64,000 nt of DNA, from contig NZ_VYTY01000003.1 in the NCBI RefSeq assembly GCF_009821115.1, forward strand, positions 248,001 through 312,000. Reading direction: 5' to 3'. This document shows, in pieces, positions 7,726 to 17,024 of the stretch (position 1 is the first letter of the stretch; each line of letters begins with the position of its first letter). A program made the position numbers and the translations under genes. Under the pieces are notes generated by a model that worked only from the letters and a program-made list of their open reading frames with translations, had not been told where the DNA came from and did not search any database. This stretch comes from Nitrincola alkalisediminis (GTDB taxonomy: Bacteria; Pseudomonadota; Gammaproteobacteria; Pseudomonadales; Balneatricaceae).

Positions 7726-10700
7726 ATGCTTAAACTCAGACATTTCGCAGGAGCCATTCCCTTTCTCGTGGCGGTGTTTCTCAACGCCTTTGTGGATTTG
7801 GGCCACAAGATTATTATTCAGAATACGGTGTTCAAACTCTACGATGGCCCACTGCAGGTCATCTTGATTGCAGTTGTTAACGGCTTGATCCTTTTACCGT
7901 TTATTTTATTGCTCAGTCCAGCCGGGTTTTTGTCCGACAAGTATCGCAAGACGTCCATAATGCAGGCATCCGCTTGGGCGGCGGTGGCAATCACCTTGGG
8001 TATTACCGCTTGTTACTATATGGGGTGGTTCTGGGCGGCCTTCGCCATGACCTTTTTGCTGGCGGCTCAGTCGGCTGTCTATTCACCGGCTAAGTATGGC
8101 TATATTCGTGAGCTGTTTGGTAAGGAGCATTTAGGCGAAGCCAATGGTCTTGTGTCTGCATTATCCATCTGCGCCATTCTGGTCGGTATTTTTGCGTTCT
8201 CCATTCTGTTCGAACTTTGGTACCCCGCTGGCAGCTTATCCGAAGCCGATATCCTGCGCGCAATCGCGCCCATTGGTTGGCTGTTGGTGCTGAACAGTGT
8301 GATTGAGTTGGTCATGATGTATCGGCTGCCAACGCAGCCAGCAACGGGTGTGACCACGACCTTCGAGACAAAAAAATACCTGAGCGGTCGATTGTTTGGC
8401 AAAGACTTGCAGCCGTTGGTTAGAAGCAAGGTGATTCGCTTGTCGGTGATTGGCTTGGCGACGTTTTGGGGGGTGGGACAGGTGATGCTGGCGGCTTTCC
8501 CTGCCTTCGCTAAAGAGGAAATGTTTTTGACCAATACGATCTTCGTGCAGGGCATTCTAGCCTGCTCTGGCGTGGGGATTGCATTGGGGTCTGTGTTTGC
8601 GGGTCGCTTTTCGCGTGATTATATCGAGACAGGGCTATTACCGCTGGGCGCGCTTGGTATTGCAATGGGCTTGTTGTACCTGCCATTTACCGAAACACTG
8701 ATGGCCGCTGCATTGACCTTTCTGTTTATCGGATTCATGGGGGGGATTTTTATCGTGCCTTTAAATGCCTTGATCCAGTTTCATGCCGATGAGTCTGAAA
8801 TGGGCCGGACACTCGCGGCGAACAATTGGGTTCAGACGGTGGTGATGCTCAGCTTTTTACTGCTGACGGTGGCCTTCTCGCTGTTGGGTTTGAGCAGCAA
8901 AGCATTGTTAGAGCTGATTGCGATTGTGGCACTGGTGGGCTGTTTTTACACCATTTACCAACTGCCGCAAAGCTTGACCCGCTGTGTGCTCAGTTGGGTG
9001 ATGTCGCGCCGTTACAAGGTGGCGGTGCAAGGGTTGGAGCATATGCCTGCACAGGGTGGCGTTTTGTTGTTGGGTAATCATATCAGTTGGGTGGATTGGG
9101 CGATTGTGCAACTGGTCAGTCCACGCCCCGTGCGTTTTGTGATGTTGCGCAGTATTTACGAACGCTGGTACCTCACTTGGTTGTTCGATTTATTTGGTTG
9201 TATTCCGATTGAGCAGGGTGTGAGCAGTCGCAATGCATTGAAGACCGTCAGCGATGCGTTAAATAAAGGTGAAGTGGTCTGTCTCTTTCCCGAAGGCACG
9301 ATTAGTCGCACAGGGCATTTGGGGGATTTTCGTCGTGGTTACGAACGTGCGTGCATAGATGTCACGTCAGATGTGGTGATTTTGCCCTTTTATCTGCGCG
9401 GTTTGTGGGGTAGCCAATTCTCGCGTTCGTCCAGCCATCTTAAAAACAACTCCCTGCGCTTGACTCGTCGCGATCTAATTGTGGCCTTTGGCGCACCCTT
9501 GCCAGCGACAACGACGGCCGATGTGCTTAAGCGGAGAGTGTTCGATTTATCAATATCCTCTTGGGAAGCCTATGTCGAAACCTTGCCGACTGTGTCCAAA
9601 GCCTGGATACACTCAGCCAAGCGGACAGGGCGTCGTTTAGCCATTGCCGACGTCGTGAGTGGGCGTGATCTGTCGGGTTACCAAGCTCTAACAGGTTCGA
9701 TTGTTTTGGCACGTCGAATCAAGCGGCACAGCCCTGAGCAAAACCTAGGCCTGCTGCTGCCAAGCAGTGCCGGTGGCATGTTGGCGAATATGGCGGCCTT
9801 GTTGCGAGGCAAAACGCTGGTTAATCTGAACTATACCGCGAGCCTTGCCGCGCTAGAGGCCGCGGTGACTCAAGCAGACATCCGCACCCTGTATACGTCA
9901 CGTCGTTTTATGAAGAAGCTGGAAGGCCGTGGTATACATTTGGAGACTTTGCTGAATCGTCTGAAGGTTGTGTATCTCGAAGATGCGTTTGAGAAGGTCA
10001 GTCTTGTTGAAAAACTATTGACCTTGGTGAGTGTGACTGTATTACCCGCGTGGTTGCTGTGTTGGCTGCATTCCCGTGCGCATAACAGCGATGCCACGGC
10101 TGCAATATTGTTCTCTAGTGGCAGCGAAGGTGCGCCCAAAGGGGTGTGTCTGAGCCATAAAAACATCATGGCCAATGTGAAACAAACAGCGGAGGTGCTG
10201 AATACCGAGGAGCAGGACATTGTCATGGCGAATCTGCCCTTGTTTCATGCCTTTGGCTTAACCATTACGCAGTTTATGCCCTTGATCGAAAGTGTGCCCG
10301 TGGTGTGCCATCCTGATCCGACGGATGTGGTGGCGAGTGCCCAGGCCATTGCCCGTTATCAAGCAACGATTCTATTTGGAACCTCGACCTTCTTACGGCT
10401 TTATAACCGCAATAGCAAAATACATCCCTTAATGTTAAGCAGCTTGCGACTGGTGGTGGCCGGTGCAGAGAAGCTGAATGAAGACGTGCGCAATAGCTTT
10501 ACGCTTAAGTTCAGTAAGCCACTTTACGAAGGCTATGGCGCGACGGAAACCACGCCCGTTGCCAGCGTTAATCTGCCAGACAAAATTGAAAGTGAGCGCT
10601 GGCAAGTGCAGCGTGGCCAGAAGCCCGGCTCAGTCGGAATGCCCTTGCCTGGCACCAGTTGCAGAGTGGTGGATCCCGAAACCTTTGAAGAGTTGCCAAC

Positions 10701-11187
10701 GGGAGAGGCGGGGATGATTCTGATTGGGGGTGTCCAAGTGATGCAGGGGTACCTGAATAATCCGGACAAGACCGACTCGGTGATCAAAAATATCAAGGGG
10801 ACGCGTTGGTACGTGACGGGTGATAAAGGCTATATCGACAGTGATGGTTTTCTGTTTATTGTCGACCGCTATTCCCGTTTTGCCAAAATCGCGGGTGAAA
10901 TGATTAGCCTAGCTCAAACTGAACAGGCCATTAGCCACTTACTTGAAGACCCTGATGTTGAGGTGATCGTTGTCGCCGTTTCCGACGCTAAAAAGGGTGA
11001 AAAACTGGTGGCGCTGCACGATGTGGAGCTGGACACCGATTCGCTCAAGCAGGCATTAATAAAAAGTGGCCTGAACAATCTGGCAATACCGGATCAGTGG
11101 TGTCGGGTGGCTGCACTGCCGAAACTGGGTTCCGGCAAAACGGATTTCGGTGCTGCAAAGGCATTAGCCTTGGAGTGTGGCAGGTAA
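7726..11187 (+). CDS. Fused lysophospholipid transporter / acyltransferase / acyl-ACP synthetase (LplT-Aas)
   Basis: A 1153-residue inner-membrane enzyme that salvages lysophospholipids. Residues about 1-415 are an LplT-like MFS flippase with some 12 hydrophobic segments. Residues about 425-620 are a PlsC acyltransferase with the H-x4-D box (GNHISWVDW, near 451) and CLFPEGTISRTG (near 521). Residues about 640-1150 are an AMP-forming acyl-[ACP] synthetase with ILFSSGSEGAPKG (near 794), YGATETTPV and VTGDKGYID. In Escherichia coli LplT and Aas are separate; the single-chain form is common in Pseudomonas, Marinobacter and relatives. AAAGGACC stands nine bases before the ATG, and a strong hairpin follows the stop. 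Confidence 0.93.
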   Translation: MLKLRHFAGAIPFLVAVFLNAFVDLGHKIIIQNTVFKLYDGPLQVILIAVVNGLILLPFILLLSPAGFLSDKYRKTSIMQASAWAAVAITLGITACYYMGWFWAAFAMTFLLAAQSAVYSPAKYGYIRELFGKEHLGEANGLVSALSICAILVGIFAFSILFELWYPAGSLSEADILRAIAPIGWLLVLNSVIELVMMYRLPTQPATGVTTTFETKKYLSGRLFGKDLQPLVRSKVIRLSVIGLATFWGVGQVMLAAFPAFAKEEMFLTNTIFVQGILACSGVGIALGSVFAGRFSRDYIETGLLPLGALGIAMGLLYLPFTETLMAAALTFLFIGFMGGIFIVPLNALIQFHADESEMGRTLAANNWVQTVVMLSFLLLTVAFSLLGLSSKALLELIAIVALVGCFYTIYQLPQSLTRCVLSWVMSRRYKVAVQGLEHMPAQGGVLLLGNHISWVDWAIVQLVSPRPVRFVMLRSIYERWYLTWLFDLFGCIPIEQGVSSRNALKTVSDALNKGEVVCLFPEGTISRTGHLGDFRRGYERACIDVTSDVVILPFYLRGLWGSQFSRSSSHLKNNSLRLTRRDLIVAFGAPLPATTTADVLKRRVFDLSISSWEAYVETLPTVSKAWIHSAKRTGRRLAIADVVSGRDLSGYQALTGSIVLARRIKRHSPEQNLGLLLPSSAGGMLANMAALLRGKTLVNLNYTASLAALEAAVTQADIRTLYTSRRFMKKLEGRGIHLETLLNRLKVVYLEDAFEKVSLVEKLLTLVSVTVLPAWLLCWLHSRAHNSDATAAILFSSGSEGAPKGVCLSHKNIMANVKQTAEVLNTEEQDIVMANLPLFHAFGLTITQFMPLIESVPVVCHPDPTDVVASAQAIARYQATILFGTSTFLRLYNRNSKIHPLMLSSLRLVVAGAEKLNEDVRNSFTLKFSKPLYEGYGATETTPVASVNLPDKIESERWQVQRGQKPGSVGMPLPGTSCRVVDPETFEELPTGEAGMILIGGVQVMQGYLNNPDKTDSVIKNIKGTRWYVTGDKGYIDSDGFLFIVDRYSRFAKIAGEMISLAQTEQAISHLLEDPDVEVIVVAVSDAKKGEKLVALHDVELDTDSLKQALIKSGLNNLAIPDQWCRVAALPKLGSGKTDFGAAKALALECGR

Positions 11188-11218
11188 ACGCCAGAGTAGC
11201 TGCGCTACTCCGGCGTTT
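11186..11218. terminator. Bidirectional stem-loop between convergent genes
   Basis: Stem AAACGCC / GGCGTTT plus GAGTAGC / GCTACTC, separated by one mismatch, with a three-base loop. It begins at the stop of the fused acyltransferase and contains the stop codon of the convergent retropepsin-like gene, so it probably ends both transcripts. The outer A/T pairs provide short U tracts in each direction. Confidence 0.75.
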
Positions 11219-11963
11219 GAGTGGCGTCCGTCAGTGCAACGATGGCCGCTTCCAGGTCCACCCGCTGTTGTTTGAGTTCGGCAATGCGGGTGGGGTCCCA
11301 GATGATCTGTGAGGCGTCAAAGTCGATGCGGTAATCGACCCGCCGCAGAAAATCCATGCCCAATAAACCATCATGAGCGCCAGCTCCTTGGAAGTCTATG
11401 ATGCTGGCGCGAGGTCCATCAATCCGATAGGGGCCGATTTCAATCAGATCAAAGCGTGCTGAAAAGGTTTCAATCAGATCACCACTGGCGACCTGCGCAT
11501 ACCCAGAGGGACGTGCATCAATGGGTAATCGGGATAATTTATCGCGATGAAATACGGTTGAAGAGGCGCCCGTATCCAGAATCATTAAGGTATTGGCCGT
11601 GCGGCCCTGTAAGGTGACTTTAACGGGGAGCATTACCGAATTGCCACGCATGGTCAGTGGTGTGTGCAATGCGGAAATGGCCTGATCGAGCTGTCGTAGA
11701 TGCTGTTGCAGTTGCTGAATATTTTGCTGCTCTTGGCGCTTTAGATCCAGCTCATTACGGCGTTCTGGCGTCAGTTGAGTGCCGCGAACTTCGAGTTGGT
11801 TGCGATACTGCTGGGGAACTTTGCTGATGTTATCCACATAAATACGACGCCCCTTATCATCCGTGTAATGCAGGATTTGAGCGTGCAAGGTTGTGGCAGA
11901 TAAGCAGGCCAGTAAAACGAAACCCAACGAATAAACCTGATGCGTCATGCGCTTCCTTTGCAT
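11205..11963 (-). CDS. Exported retropepsin-like aspartic protease with DUF4124 domain
   Basis: A 252-residue protein with an N-terminal signal peptide (residues 1-28, ending LHA). A DUF4124 segment (HYTDDKGRRIYVDNISKVPQ) and a Q-rich coiled coil (about 65-95) follow, then a single retropepsin fold with the active-site triplet in LMILDTGASSTVFHR and the closing GLLGMDFLRRVDY. Such single-domain proteases act as dimers in the periplasm; substrates are unknown. The gene converges on the LplT-Aas gene, with its stop inside the shared terminator. Confidence 0.87.
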   Translation of the reverse strand: MQRKRMTHQVYSLGFVLLACLSATTLHAQILHYTDDKGRRIYVDNISKVPQQYRNQLEVRGTQLTPERRNELDLKRQEQQNIQQLQQHLRQLDQAISALHTPLTMRGNSVMLPVKVTLQGRTANTLMILDTGASSTVFHRDKLSRLPIDARPSGYAQVASGDLIETFSARFDLIEIGPYRIDGPRASIIDFQGAGAHDGLLGMDFLRRVDYRIDFDASQIIWDPTRIAELKQQRVDLEAAIVALTDATQTPE

Positions 11964-12128
11964 AGAATGAACCCGTAAAAAACCTGATCTGAGCTTTATA
12001 ACCCAGATGCAGGTTAGTTTCCAGTCGCGTTCATCGCAAGAGCGTTCCGACGTTGGGTGTTGTTAACCTACTCATGCATCCATTGAGCAGGTATCACGGC
12101 GCTAGCCATATCGCTTCCTTCAAGCGAT

Positions 12129-13061
12129 TTAGATCGCACTCAAGACTTTACGAAAGATGGCAATTTCTTCGTCTGAGAATTGACCAAATACCGCTTGTTG
12201 TCGATCATTCGCGATACGCCAGAGCGTTTCAGCTTGTTCGACTCCATTCGGATTAATGCTGAGCTGATTTCCTTCGCGTACTAACCAGCCTTTACGGCAC
12301 AGCGTATCAACGGCAACGTTTAAATCGCTGTCGGGCATGCCAATACGATCTTCGAGCTCTTGTGTAGAGAGGGTTCCGAAATCGTTTAGTGTTAAAAGCA
12401 TACGTGCCTCGATTGTGCGCAGCCCCGTTGCCAATTGTAAAGGTTGATAGTCCGCTTGATAGCGTTTTACGGCTTGGAGCATTTGGTAGTAGAGGTTGTC
12501 CGCCAAGCGTTGCTCATTTTTGCTTTGCGCCGCATCCGATGCCGATGTTTTTTCGGGCTTAGATCCTGCATGGGGGATGACAGCAGAATAGGCCCCACCG
12601 TGATACACCAAAGGCGCACGACCGGTATCGACGAAGGACACCACTTTTCCTACGAGAATCCAGTGATCTCCTCCATCCAGGGTTTGATACTGCTCACACT
12701 GAAAGCAAGCAGAGGTGTCTGGCAGAATGGCAGCATCCCCTAAACCCAATGCAAACTGAATGTCTTTAAACTTATCGTCACTTGGGCGTGCAAAGTGATT
12801 GGAAAGGTGTATTTGATCGGCCGCAAGGATGTTAACGGCAAAGTGGCTGGCTTTTTCGAAGACTGAATAGCTGCCAGAGTTTTTACTGATGCTCCATAGA
12901 ATAAGGGGTGGGTCGAGTGAGACAGAGTTGAAGCTATTGGCGGTGACGCCTGCACGACTACCATCAGAAGCGGTGGCTGTGATCACAGTAACCCCTGTCG
13001 CAAAATTGCCTAATGCGCGACGAAACGCTTTGGGGTCGAATTCGGTTGAGAGTGTGCTCAT
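12129..13061 (-). CDS. 4-hydroxyphenylacetate 3-hydroxylase, flavin reductase component (C1-type, with MarR-like tail)
   Basis: A 310-residue NADH:FMN oxidoreductase that would supply FMNH2 to the oxygenase encoded just upstream. Residues about 8-165 form the flavin reductase-like domain (FATGVTVITATASDGSRAGV, TANSFNSVSLDPPLILWSIS). Residues about 185-310 form a MarR-like winged helix (ETLWRIANDRQ and neighbours). This fusion and length match the C1 component of the Acinetobacter baumannii hydroxylase, in which the MarR-like tail restrains activity until hydroxyphenylacetate binds. The unrelated Escherichia coli HpaC is only about 170 residues. It is second in the operon after the oxygenase. 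Confidence 0.87.
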   Translation of the reverse strand: MSTLSTEFDPKAFRRALGNFATGVTVITATASDGSRAGVTANSFNSVSLDPPLILWSISKNSGSYSVFEKASHFAVNILAADQIHLSNHFARPSDDKFKDIQFALGLGDAAILPDTSACFQCEQYQTLDGGDHWILVGKVVSFVDTGRAPLVYHGGAYSAVIPHAGSKPEKTSASDAAQSKNEQRLADNLYYQMLQAVKRYQADYQPLQLATGLRTIEARMLLTLNDFGTLSTQELEDRIGMPDSDLNVAVDTLCRKGWLVREGNQLSINPNGVEQAETLWRIANDRQQAVFGQFSDEEIAIFRKVLSAI

Positions 13062-13139
13062 AAGATAACCTTTGGCCTAACACGAAGAGTGTGGAGTTCA
13101 CTGGGCGTATTGAATCACAGCCCAGTGACTTGAAAATGA

Positions 13140-14309
13140 TTAGAGTAAGGATGGATCTGGCTCGAGTCCCAGTAATTCACGACCGAGGATTTGAGCGCAG
13201 ACATCATAATCAGTGTAGGCGTGTGCAGCGGTCATGTTCGACTCATGCCAGAGGCGCTGAGACTCACGATCTTCATACCAGTTGGATGCGCCCATCACTG
13301 CCCACAGGCGATTGACGGCTTCAACGCACATCTTGATTGCATAGGCCTGATTGGTTCGCCAATGCGCCAACACATAGCGGGTAGGATATTCGTGGCGCTC
13401 GCCATACTCTTTGTGTTCTTGCCAGGTTTTTTCCAGAAAAGCACGTGCAGCCGCAACTTGTTGATAGGATTCAGCAATGCGCAGAATCGGGGGGATGGAC
13501 TCACGGACAGCGGCACCCGTGTAGGCTCTAACACGGTTTTGAGTGAGTTCTTTGTAAACGTCGATCATCCGCTCCGCAACGCCAAGGCTCATGGCGGCAA
13601 AGCCACATGCAAAGTATGGGCGGTAAGGGGTGTGATAAATTTTACTATCAGGATAGAGATCGCGCCCAACGTGACGGCCTTCCATCATATCGATTGCTGC
13701 TTGTATGCGATGTTCGGGCACAAAGACACCATCAATGTGGGCCGTTTTTGTACCACTGCCCTGCATGCCGACCGAATACCAGTCGTCGATAATGGTAAAG
13801 TCGCTGCGAGGGATGACAGCAAAGCTATACACCTTAGCACCATCGGATTTAGTGCGAAGGAAGCCGACGATAATCCAGTCTGCATGATCAACGCCCGAAC
13901 TCCATTTCATATCGCCTGTAAAAATAATGCCACCTTCAGTTTCTTCATGCTTACCGAAAGGAGCAATGCTGCTGGATGCAACAGCGTCAGGATTCGTTCC
14001 CCAGAACTCATCTTGTGCTTGTTTGCTAAACATCGACATTTGGTGGTTATGGGTGCACAAAAGGCTGTAGGCCCAAGCGGTTGAACAGCATGCACCAGCA
14101 AGAGCCGCTATACAGTCGGTGAACTCAGGAAGTGACATCTCAAGACCCCCATAGGCCTTAGGAAGAAATGCTCGGTTGAGTCCAATCCCATGAAGCATGT
14201 CGACATTTTCTTTAGGAACTTGGCGAAGTTTAACCGCAAGAGGGGCGTTCTCTCGAATGGCGGGCAAAATTTCGTTTAATTTTTTAAGCATAGGATTGTG
14301 TTGTGTCAT
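13140..14309 (-). CDS. 4-hydroxyphenylacetate 3-hydroxylase, oxygenase component (C2-type, acyl-CoA dehydrogenase fold)
   Basis: A 389-residue flavin-dependent monooxygenase of the acyl-CoA-dehydrogenase fold, the group that holds the C2 component of Acinetobacter hydroxyphenylacetate hydroxylase and HsaA. Motifs include FLPKAYGGLEMSLPEFTDCI, CCSTAWAYSLLCTHNHQ, TGDMKWSSGVDHADW and GMQGSGTKTAHIDGVFVPEH. With the reductase 79 bases downstream it should convert 4-hydroxyphenylacetate to homoprotocatechuate, the substrate of the HpaD enzymes encoded divergently. Assignment to this substrate rather than another phenol follows from the neighbours. It is divergent from hpaD1 across a 361-base control region. 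Confidence 0.85.
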   Translation of the reverse strand: MTQHNPMLKKLNEILPAIRENAPLAVKLRQVPKENVDMLHGIGLNRAFLPKAYGGLEMSLPEFTDCIAALAGACCSTAWAYSLLCTHNHQMSMFSKQAQDEFWGTNPDAVASSSIAPFGKHEETEGGIIFTGDMKWSSGVDHADWIIVGFLRTKSDGAKVYSFAVIPRSDFTIIDDWYSVGMQGSGTKTAHIDGVFVPEHRIQAAIDMMEGRHVGRDLYPDSKIYHTPYRPYFACGFAAMSLGVAERMIDVYKELTQNRVRAYTGAAVRESIPPILRIAESYQQVAAARAFLEKTWQEHKEYGERHEYPTRYVLAHWRTNQAYAIKMCVEAVNRLWAVMGASNWYEDRESQRLWHESNMTAAHAYTDYDVCAQILGRELLGLEPDPSLL

Positions 14310-14545
14310 GAGTCAGAAGCCTCTGTACTTTATCACTTATTTTAATGAGGTCGCTATTAAGCTAAATGCGTTAACTGGGTTAGATTATGGGCAAAAGTAC
14401 TCCTTAGCAGAAAGGTAATAAATTATTTATTTATGGTACTTTTCTGTTTTGTTGCGTGTGTTATTAGGGTTTTCGGGTTTTTAAATGATTTAAAATCAAA
14501 CGACTAGGAACATTTTTTAAGCAATTATTTGGGTTTTAATTATTT

Positions 14546-14575
14546 TTGACATGACTCAATGCTTAGCCGTTATAC
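14546..14575 (+). promoter_or_regulatory. Sigma-70 promoter P1 of hpaD1
   Basis: A perfect -35 (TTGACA, 14546-14551) and a good -10 (TTATAC, 14570-14575) with an 18-base spacer, 96 bases before the hpaD1 start. Confidence 0.6.
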
Positions 14576-14577
14576 GA

Positions 14578-14606
14578 TTGACAGCCTCTTTCATATGTAC
14601 TAGGAT
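14578..14606 (+). promoter_or_regulatory. Sigma-70 promoter P2 of hpaD1
   Basis: A perfect -35 (TTGACA, 14578-14583) and TAGGAT (14601-14606) with a 17-base spacer. Transcription would start near 14613, inside the shared palindrome, so a bound repressor would block it. Confidence 0.6.
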
Positions 14607-14613
14607 TTTTAAT

Positions 14614-14629
14614 ACTTAATATGTTAAAT
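14614..14629. promoter_or_regulatory. hpa operator (palindrome) at hpaD1
   Basis: The palindromic core TTAATATGTTAA (14616-14627) with matching flanks. It is identical, read on the other strand, to the core at 26107-26118 and 45105-45116, and one base different from the one at 20402-20413. The length and symmetry suit a MarR-family dimer, most simply HpaR encoded at 24581-25027. Confidence 0.65.
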
Positions 14630-14670
14630 AAATTCCTTTATACTAAATAAAAACTAAAAAGGTACTTGCC

Positions 14671-15522
14671 ATGGGCGAAATCGTTTTAGCAGCTAAGGTC
14701 ACTCATGTTCCAACCATGCTCCTCTCTGAACAACCCGGAAAACTCCAGGGGTGTCGACAGCAAGCCATTGATGGACACAAAGAAATCATGCGTCGAGCAC
14801 GTGAAAAAGGTGCGGACACGGTGATTGTGTTGGATACACATTGGTTAGTGAATGCAGGCTTTCATATTAACAGTAATCCTGTATTCAAAGGGCGTTACAC
14901 CAGCCACGAGTTTCCACATTTTATCCAAAATCTGGACTATGCATATCGCGGTGATCCGGAACTCGGTGATGCCATCGCTGCTCGAGCAACCGAAAAAGGT
15001 GTGCACACGCTTTCTCATCAGGTTGAAACATTGGATTTAGAGTACGGAACCTTGGTTCCAATGCACTTTATGCAGCCAGGTGACATGCCCATTATTTCAA
15101 TTGCGGCTTGGTGCACGGTTCACAGTCTGCAAGACTCCAAAACACTGGGTGAGGCCATTCGCGAAGCCGTTGAAGCCAGTGACCGAAAAGTGCTGCTGCT
15201 GGCATCAGGATCGTTATCTCACAAAATCTGGGAAAACGAACTCTATGCCGAGAATAACGGTACCTTCACCATTTCTCGTGAGTTCAATCGGCAAGTTGAT
15301 TTGCGTGTTCTAGAGCTTTGGCAGCAGGGGGATATTTCCACCTTCCTTAAAATGCTACCTGAATATGCGCAGTTCTGTTCTGGCGAAGGGGGAATGCATG
15401 ATACCGCGATGCTCTTCGGTGCCTTAGGCTGGGATCGCTACTCTGGAAAAGGTGAGCTGATTGGCGAGTATTTCCCTAGCTCTGGAACGGGTCAGGCCAA
15501 TGTCGTCTTTCCTGTCATCTGA
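14671..15522 (+). CDS. hpaD: 3,4-dihydroxyphenylacetate 2,3-dioxygenase (HpaD), copy 1
   Basis: An extradiol ring-cleavage enzyme that opens homoprotocatechuate to 5-carboxymethyl-2-hydroxymuconate semialdehyde. It has 283 residues, exactly the size of Escherichia coli HpaD, and shows the LigB-superfamily iron-ligand regions: AAKVTHVPTM near the N-terminus, VLDTHWLVNAGFHIN, LASGSLSHKIW and GEGGMHDTAMLFGALGWDRY. It is the first gene of a plus-strand run (hpaD1, aldehyde dehydrogenase, MFS, hpaD2, MFS). AAGG lies eight bases before the ATG. A second, diverged copy is at 18235-19161. Confidence 0.92.
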   Translation: MGEIVLAAKVTHVPTMLLSEQPGKLQGCRQQAIDGHKEIMRRAREKGADTVIVLDTHWLVNAGFHINSNPVFKGRYTSHEFPHFIQNLDYAYRGDPELGDAIAARATEKGVHTLSHQVETLDLEYGTLVPMHFMQPGDMPIISIAAWCTVHSLQDSKTLGEAIREAVEASDRKVLLLASGSLSHKIWENELYAENNGTFTISREFNRQVDLRVLELWQQGDISTFLKMLPEYAQFCSGEGGMHDTAMLFGALGWDRYSGKGELIGEYFPSSGTGQANVVFPVI

Positions 15523-15586
15523 AATGAATTTTTTAGCCGTTAGATAACGATTAACGGCAAAGCTAATTACTGGAGATTACATCGCG

Positions 15587-17017
15587 ATGTTGCGAGCACA
15601 TTACCCCTTTTATCTTGCGAATGAGCCCCAAACCCCCAACCAGGATTTGATTGTTTACGATAAATTCACAGGTGAGGTGGCAACACGTGTCGCGATTGCC
15701 GATGCTGCGGTGATCGATCAAGCGATTGCTGCGGCTGAACAAGCAACAGAGCCGATGCGCAAGCTACCTTCGTGGAAGCGTCAATCCATTTTGAACCACT
15801 GTGTTAAACGCTTTCAAGAGCGGGCAGAGGAGTTGGCTCAGGCTTTGTGTGTTGAGGCTGGAAAGCCGATCAAGGATGCACGAGGAGAGGTCACTCGCTT
15901 AATCGATACGTTTAAGATCGCAGCAGAAGAGGCGGTTCGGATCGGTGGTGAGGTGATTCCTATGGACATTACCCCCCGAGCCGAGGGCTATACGGGAATG
16001 TGGAAGCGTGTGCCTATCGGTCCTTGTTCGTTTATATCTCCATTTAACTTCCCGCTTAATCTTGCGGCACACAAAGTCGCGCCTGCAATCGCGGCTGGTT
16101 GTCCGTTTGTGCTGAAGCCTGCGAGCTTAACACCGATTGGTGCGATTATTATTGGAGAGGTGTTAGCGGAAACGGACTTGCCGAAAGGTGCCTTTTCGAT
16201 TTTGCCTTGCCATCGTGATGGTGCCGATCTTTTCACGACAGATGATCGCCTTAAGTTACTCAGCTTTACTGGTTCACCCGAGGTGGGTTGGCAGCTTAAG
16301 GCTAAAGCCGGTAAAAAACCGGTGGTCCTGGAGTTAGGTGGCAATGCTGCGTGCATTGTAGATCAAGGAGCGAATCTGGACGATGCGGTTAGCCGAATCG
16401 TGTTTGGTGCCTATTATCAATCCGGTCAAAGTTGTATCAGTGTGCAGCGTATCTTAGTGCACGAGGATCATTATGATGAGGTGCGTGATAAATTAACGGC
16501 GGCGGTTAAAGCGCTGCCGTCTGGCGACCCAAAAGACGAGCAAACCTTTATAGGCCCGATGATTTCTGAGAAAGAGGCGATACGTTTGCATAATTGGGTG
16601 CTGGATGCCACCTCAAACGGTGCGACGCTCTTAGCGGGTGGCGAACGTCAGGGGGCAATGCTGCAAGCGACCTTACTTGAAAATGTCGATCCCTCTCTCG
16701 ATGTGAACACCCAAGAGGCCTTTGGACCTGTTGCGATTTTGTCTCGCTTTAAGGATTTTGATGCGGCATTACAGGAGGTCAATAACTCCGCTTTTGGATT
16801 GCAAGCTGGAATTTTTACCCGCGATATTTACAAAATTCAAAAAGCTTGGGATGAGTTAGAGGTGGGGGGCGTTGTCATTGGTGATGTTCCTTCTTGGCGA
16901 GTGGATCACATGCCCTACGGGGGTGTAAAAGACAGTGGGTTGGGCCGTGAAGGGGTACGGTACGCCATAGAGGACATGACTGAGTTACGCCTTCTTGTCA
17001 TCCGAAATCCGTTATAG
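15587..17017 (+). CDS. NAD(P)-dependent aldehyde dehydrogenase
   Basis: A 476-residue member of the aldehyde dehydrogenase superfamily with an intact active site. It has the Glu motif VVLELGGNAA, the catalytic Cys in QSGQSCISVQRI, and PFNFPLNLAAHKVAPAIAAG in the cofactor region. The overall sequence resembles the lactaldehyde / non-phosphorylating glyceraldehyde-phosphate-like group rather than HpaE, which is encoded at 40325-41860. It lies between the two hpaD copies' modules and starts 64 bases after hpaD1. It might oxidise 4-hydroxyphenylacetaldehyde or the end product succinate semialdehyde; the sequence alone does not decide. Confidence 0.85.
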   Translation: MLRAHYPFYLANEPQTPNQDLIVYDKFTGEVATRVAIADAAVIDQAIAAAEQATEPMRKLPSWKRQSILNHCVKRFQERAEELAQALCVEAGKPIKDARGEVTRLIDTFKIAAEEAVRIGGEVIPMDITPRAEGYTGMWKRVPIGPCSFISPFNFPLNLAAHKVAPAIAAGCPFVLKPASLTPIGAIIIGEVLAETDLPKGAFSILPCHRDGADLFTTDDRLKLLSFTGSPEVGWQLKAKAGKKPVVLELGGNAACIVDQGANLDDAVSRIVFGAYYQSGQSCISVQRILVHEDHYDEVRDKLTAAVKALPSGDPKDEQTFIGPMISEKEAIRLHNWVLDATSNGATLLAGGERQGAMLQATLLENVDPSLDVNTQEAFGPVAILSRFKDFDAALQEVNNSAFGLQAGIFTRDIYKIQKAWDELEVGGVVIGDVPSWRVDHMPYGGVKDSGLGREGVRYAIEDMTELRLLVIRNPL

Positions 17018-17024
17018 TTCGACC

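Larger units (their letters stand above)
14310..14670. promoter_or_regulatory. Divergent control region between the hydroxylase operon and hpaD1
   Basis: A gene-free 361 bases. The left part has the inverted pair AAAAGTAC (14393-14400) and GTACTTTT (14436-14443), placed where a regulator of the minus-strand hydroxylase operon could bind. The right part holds two sigma-70 promoters and the TTAATATGTTAA operator, listed separately. No small gene was seen. Confidence 0.55.

Noticed and set aside
13191-14084. A 297-codon open frame on the plus strand opposite the hydroxylase oxygenase gene
   Set aside because: Cys/His-rich nonsense-like sequence with no domain, fully antisense to the C2-type oxygenase.
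15587-17017. Calling this aldehyde dehydrogenase HpaE because it follows hpaD1
   Set aside because: The protein at 40325-41860 has the HpaE-specific C-terminus and sits with the lower-pathway genes; this one belongs to another branch.
16995-17024. TTG start for the first MFS transporter
   Set aside because: It would overlap the aldehyde dehydrogenase and add a polar leader; the ATG at 17025 fits the family N-terminus.
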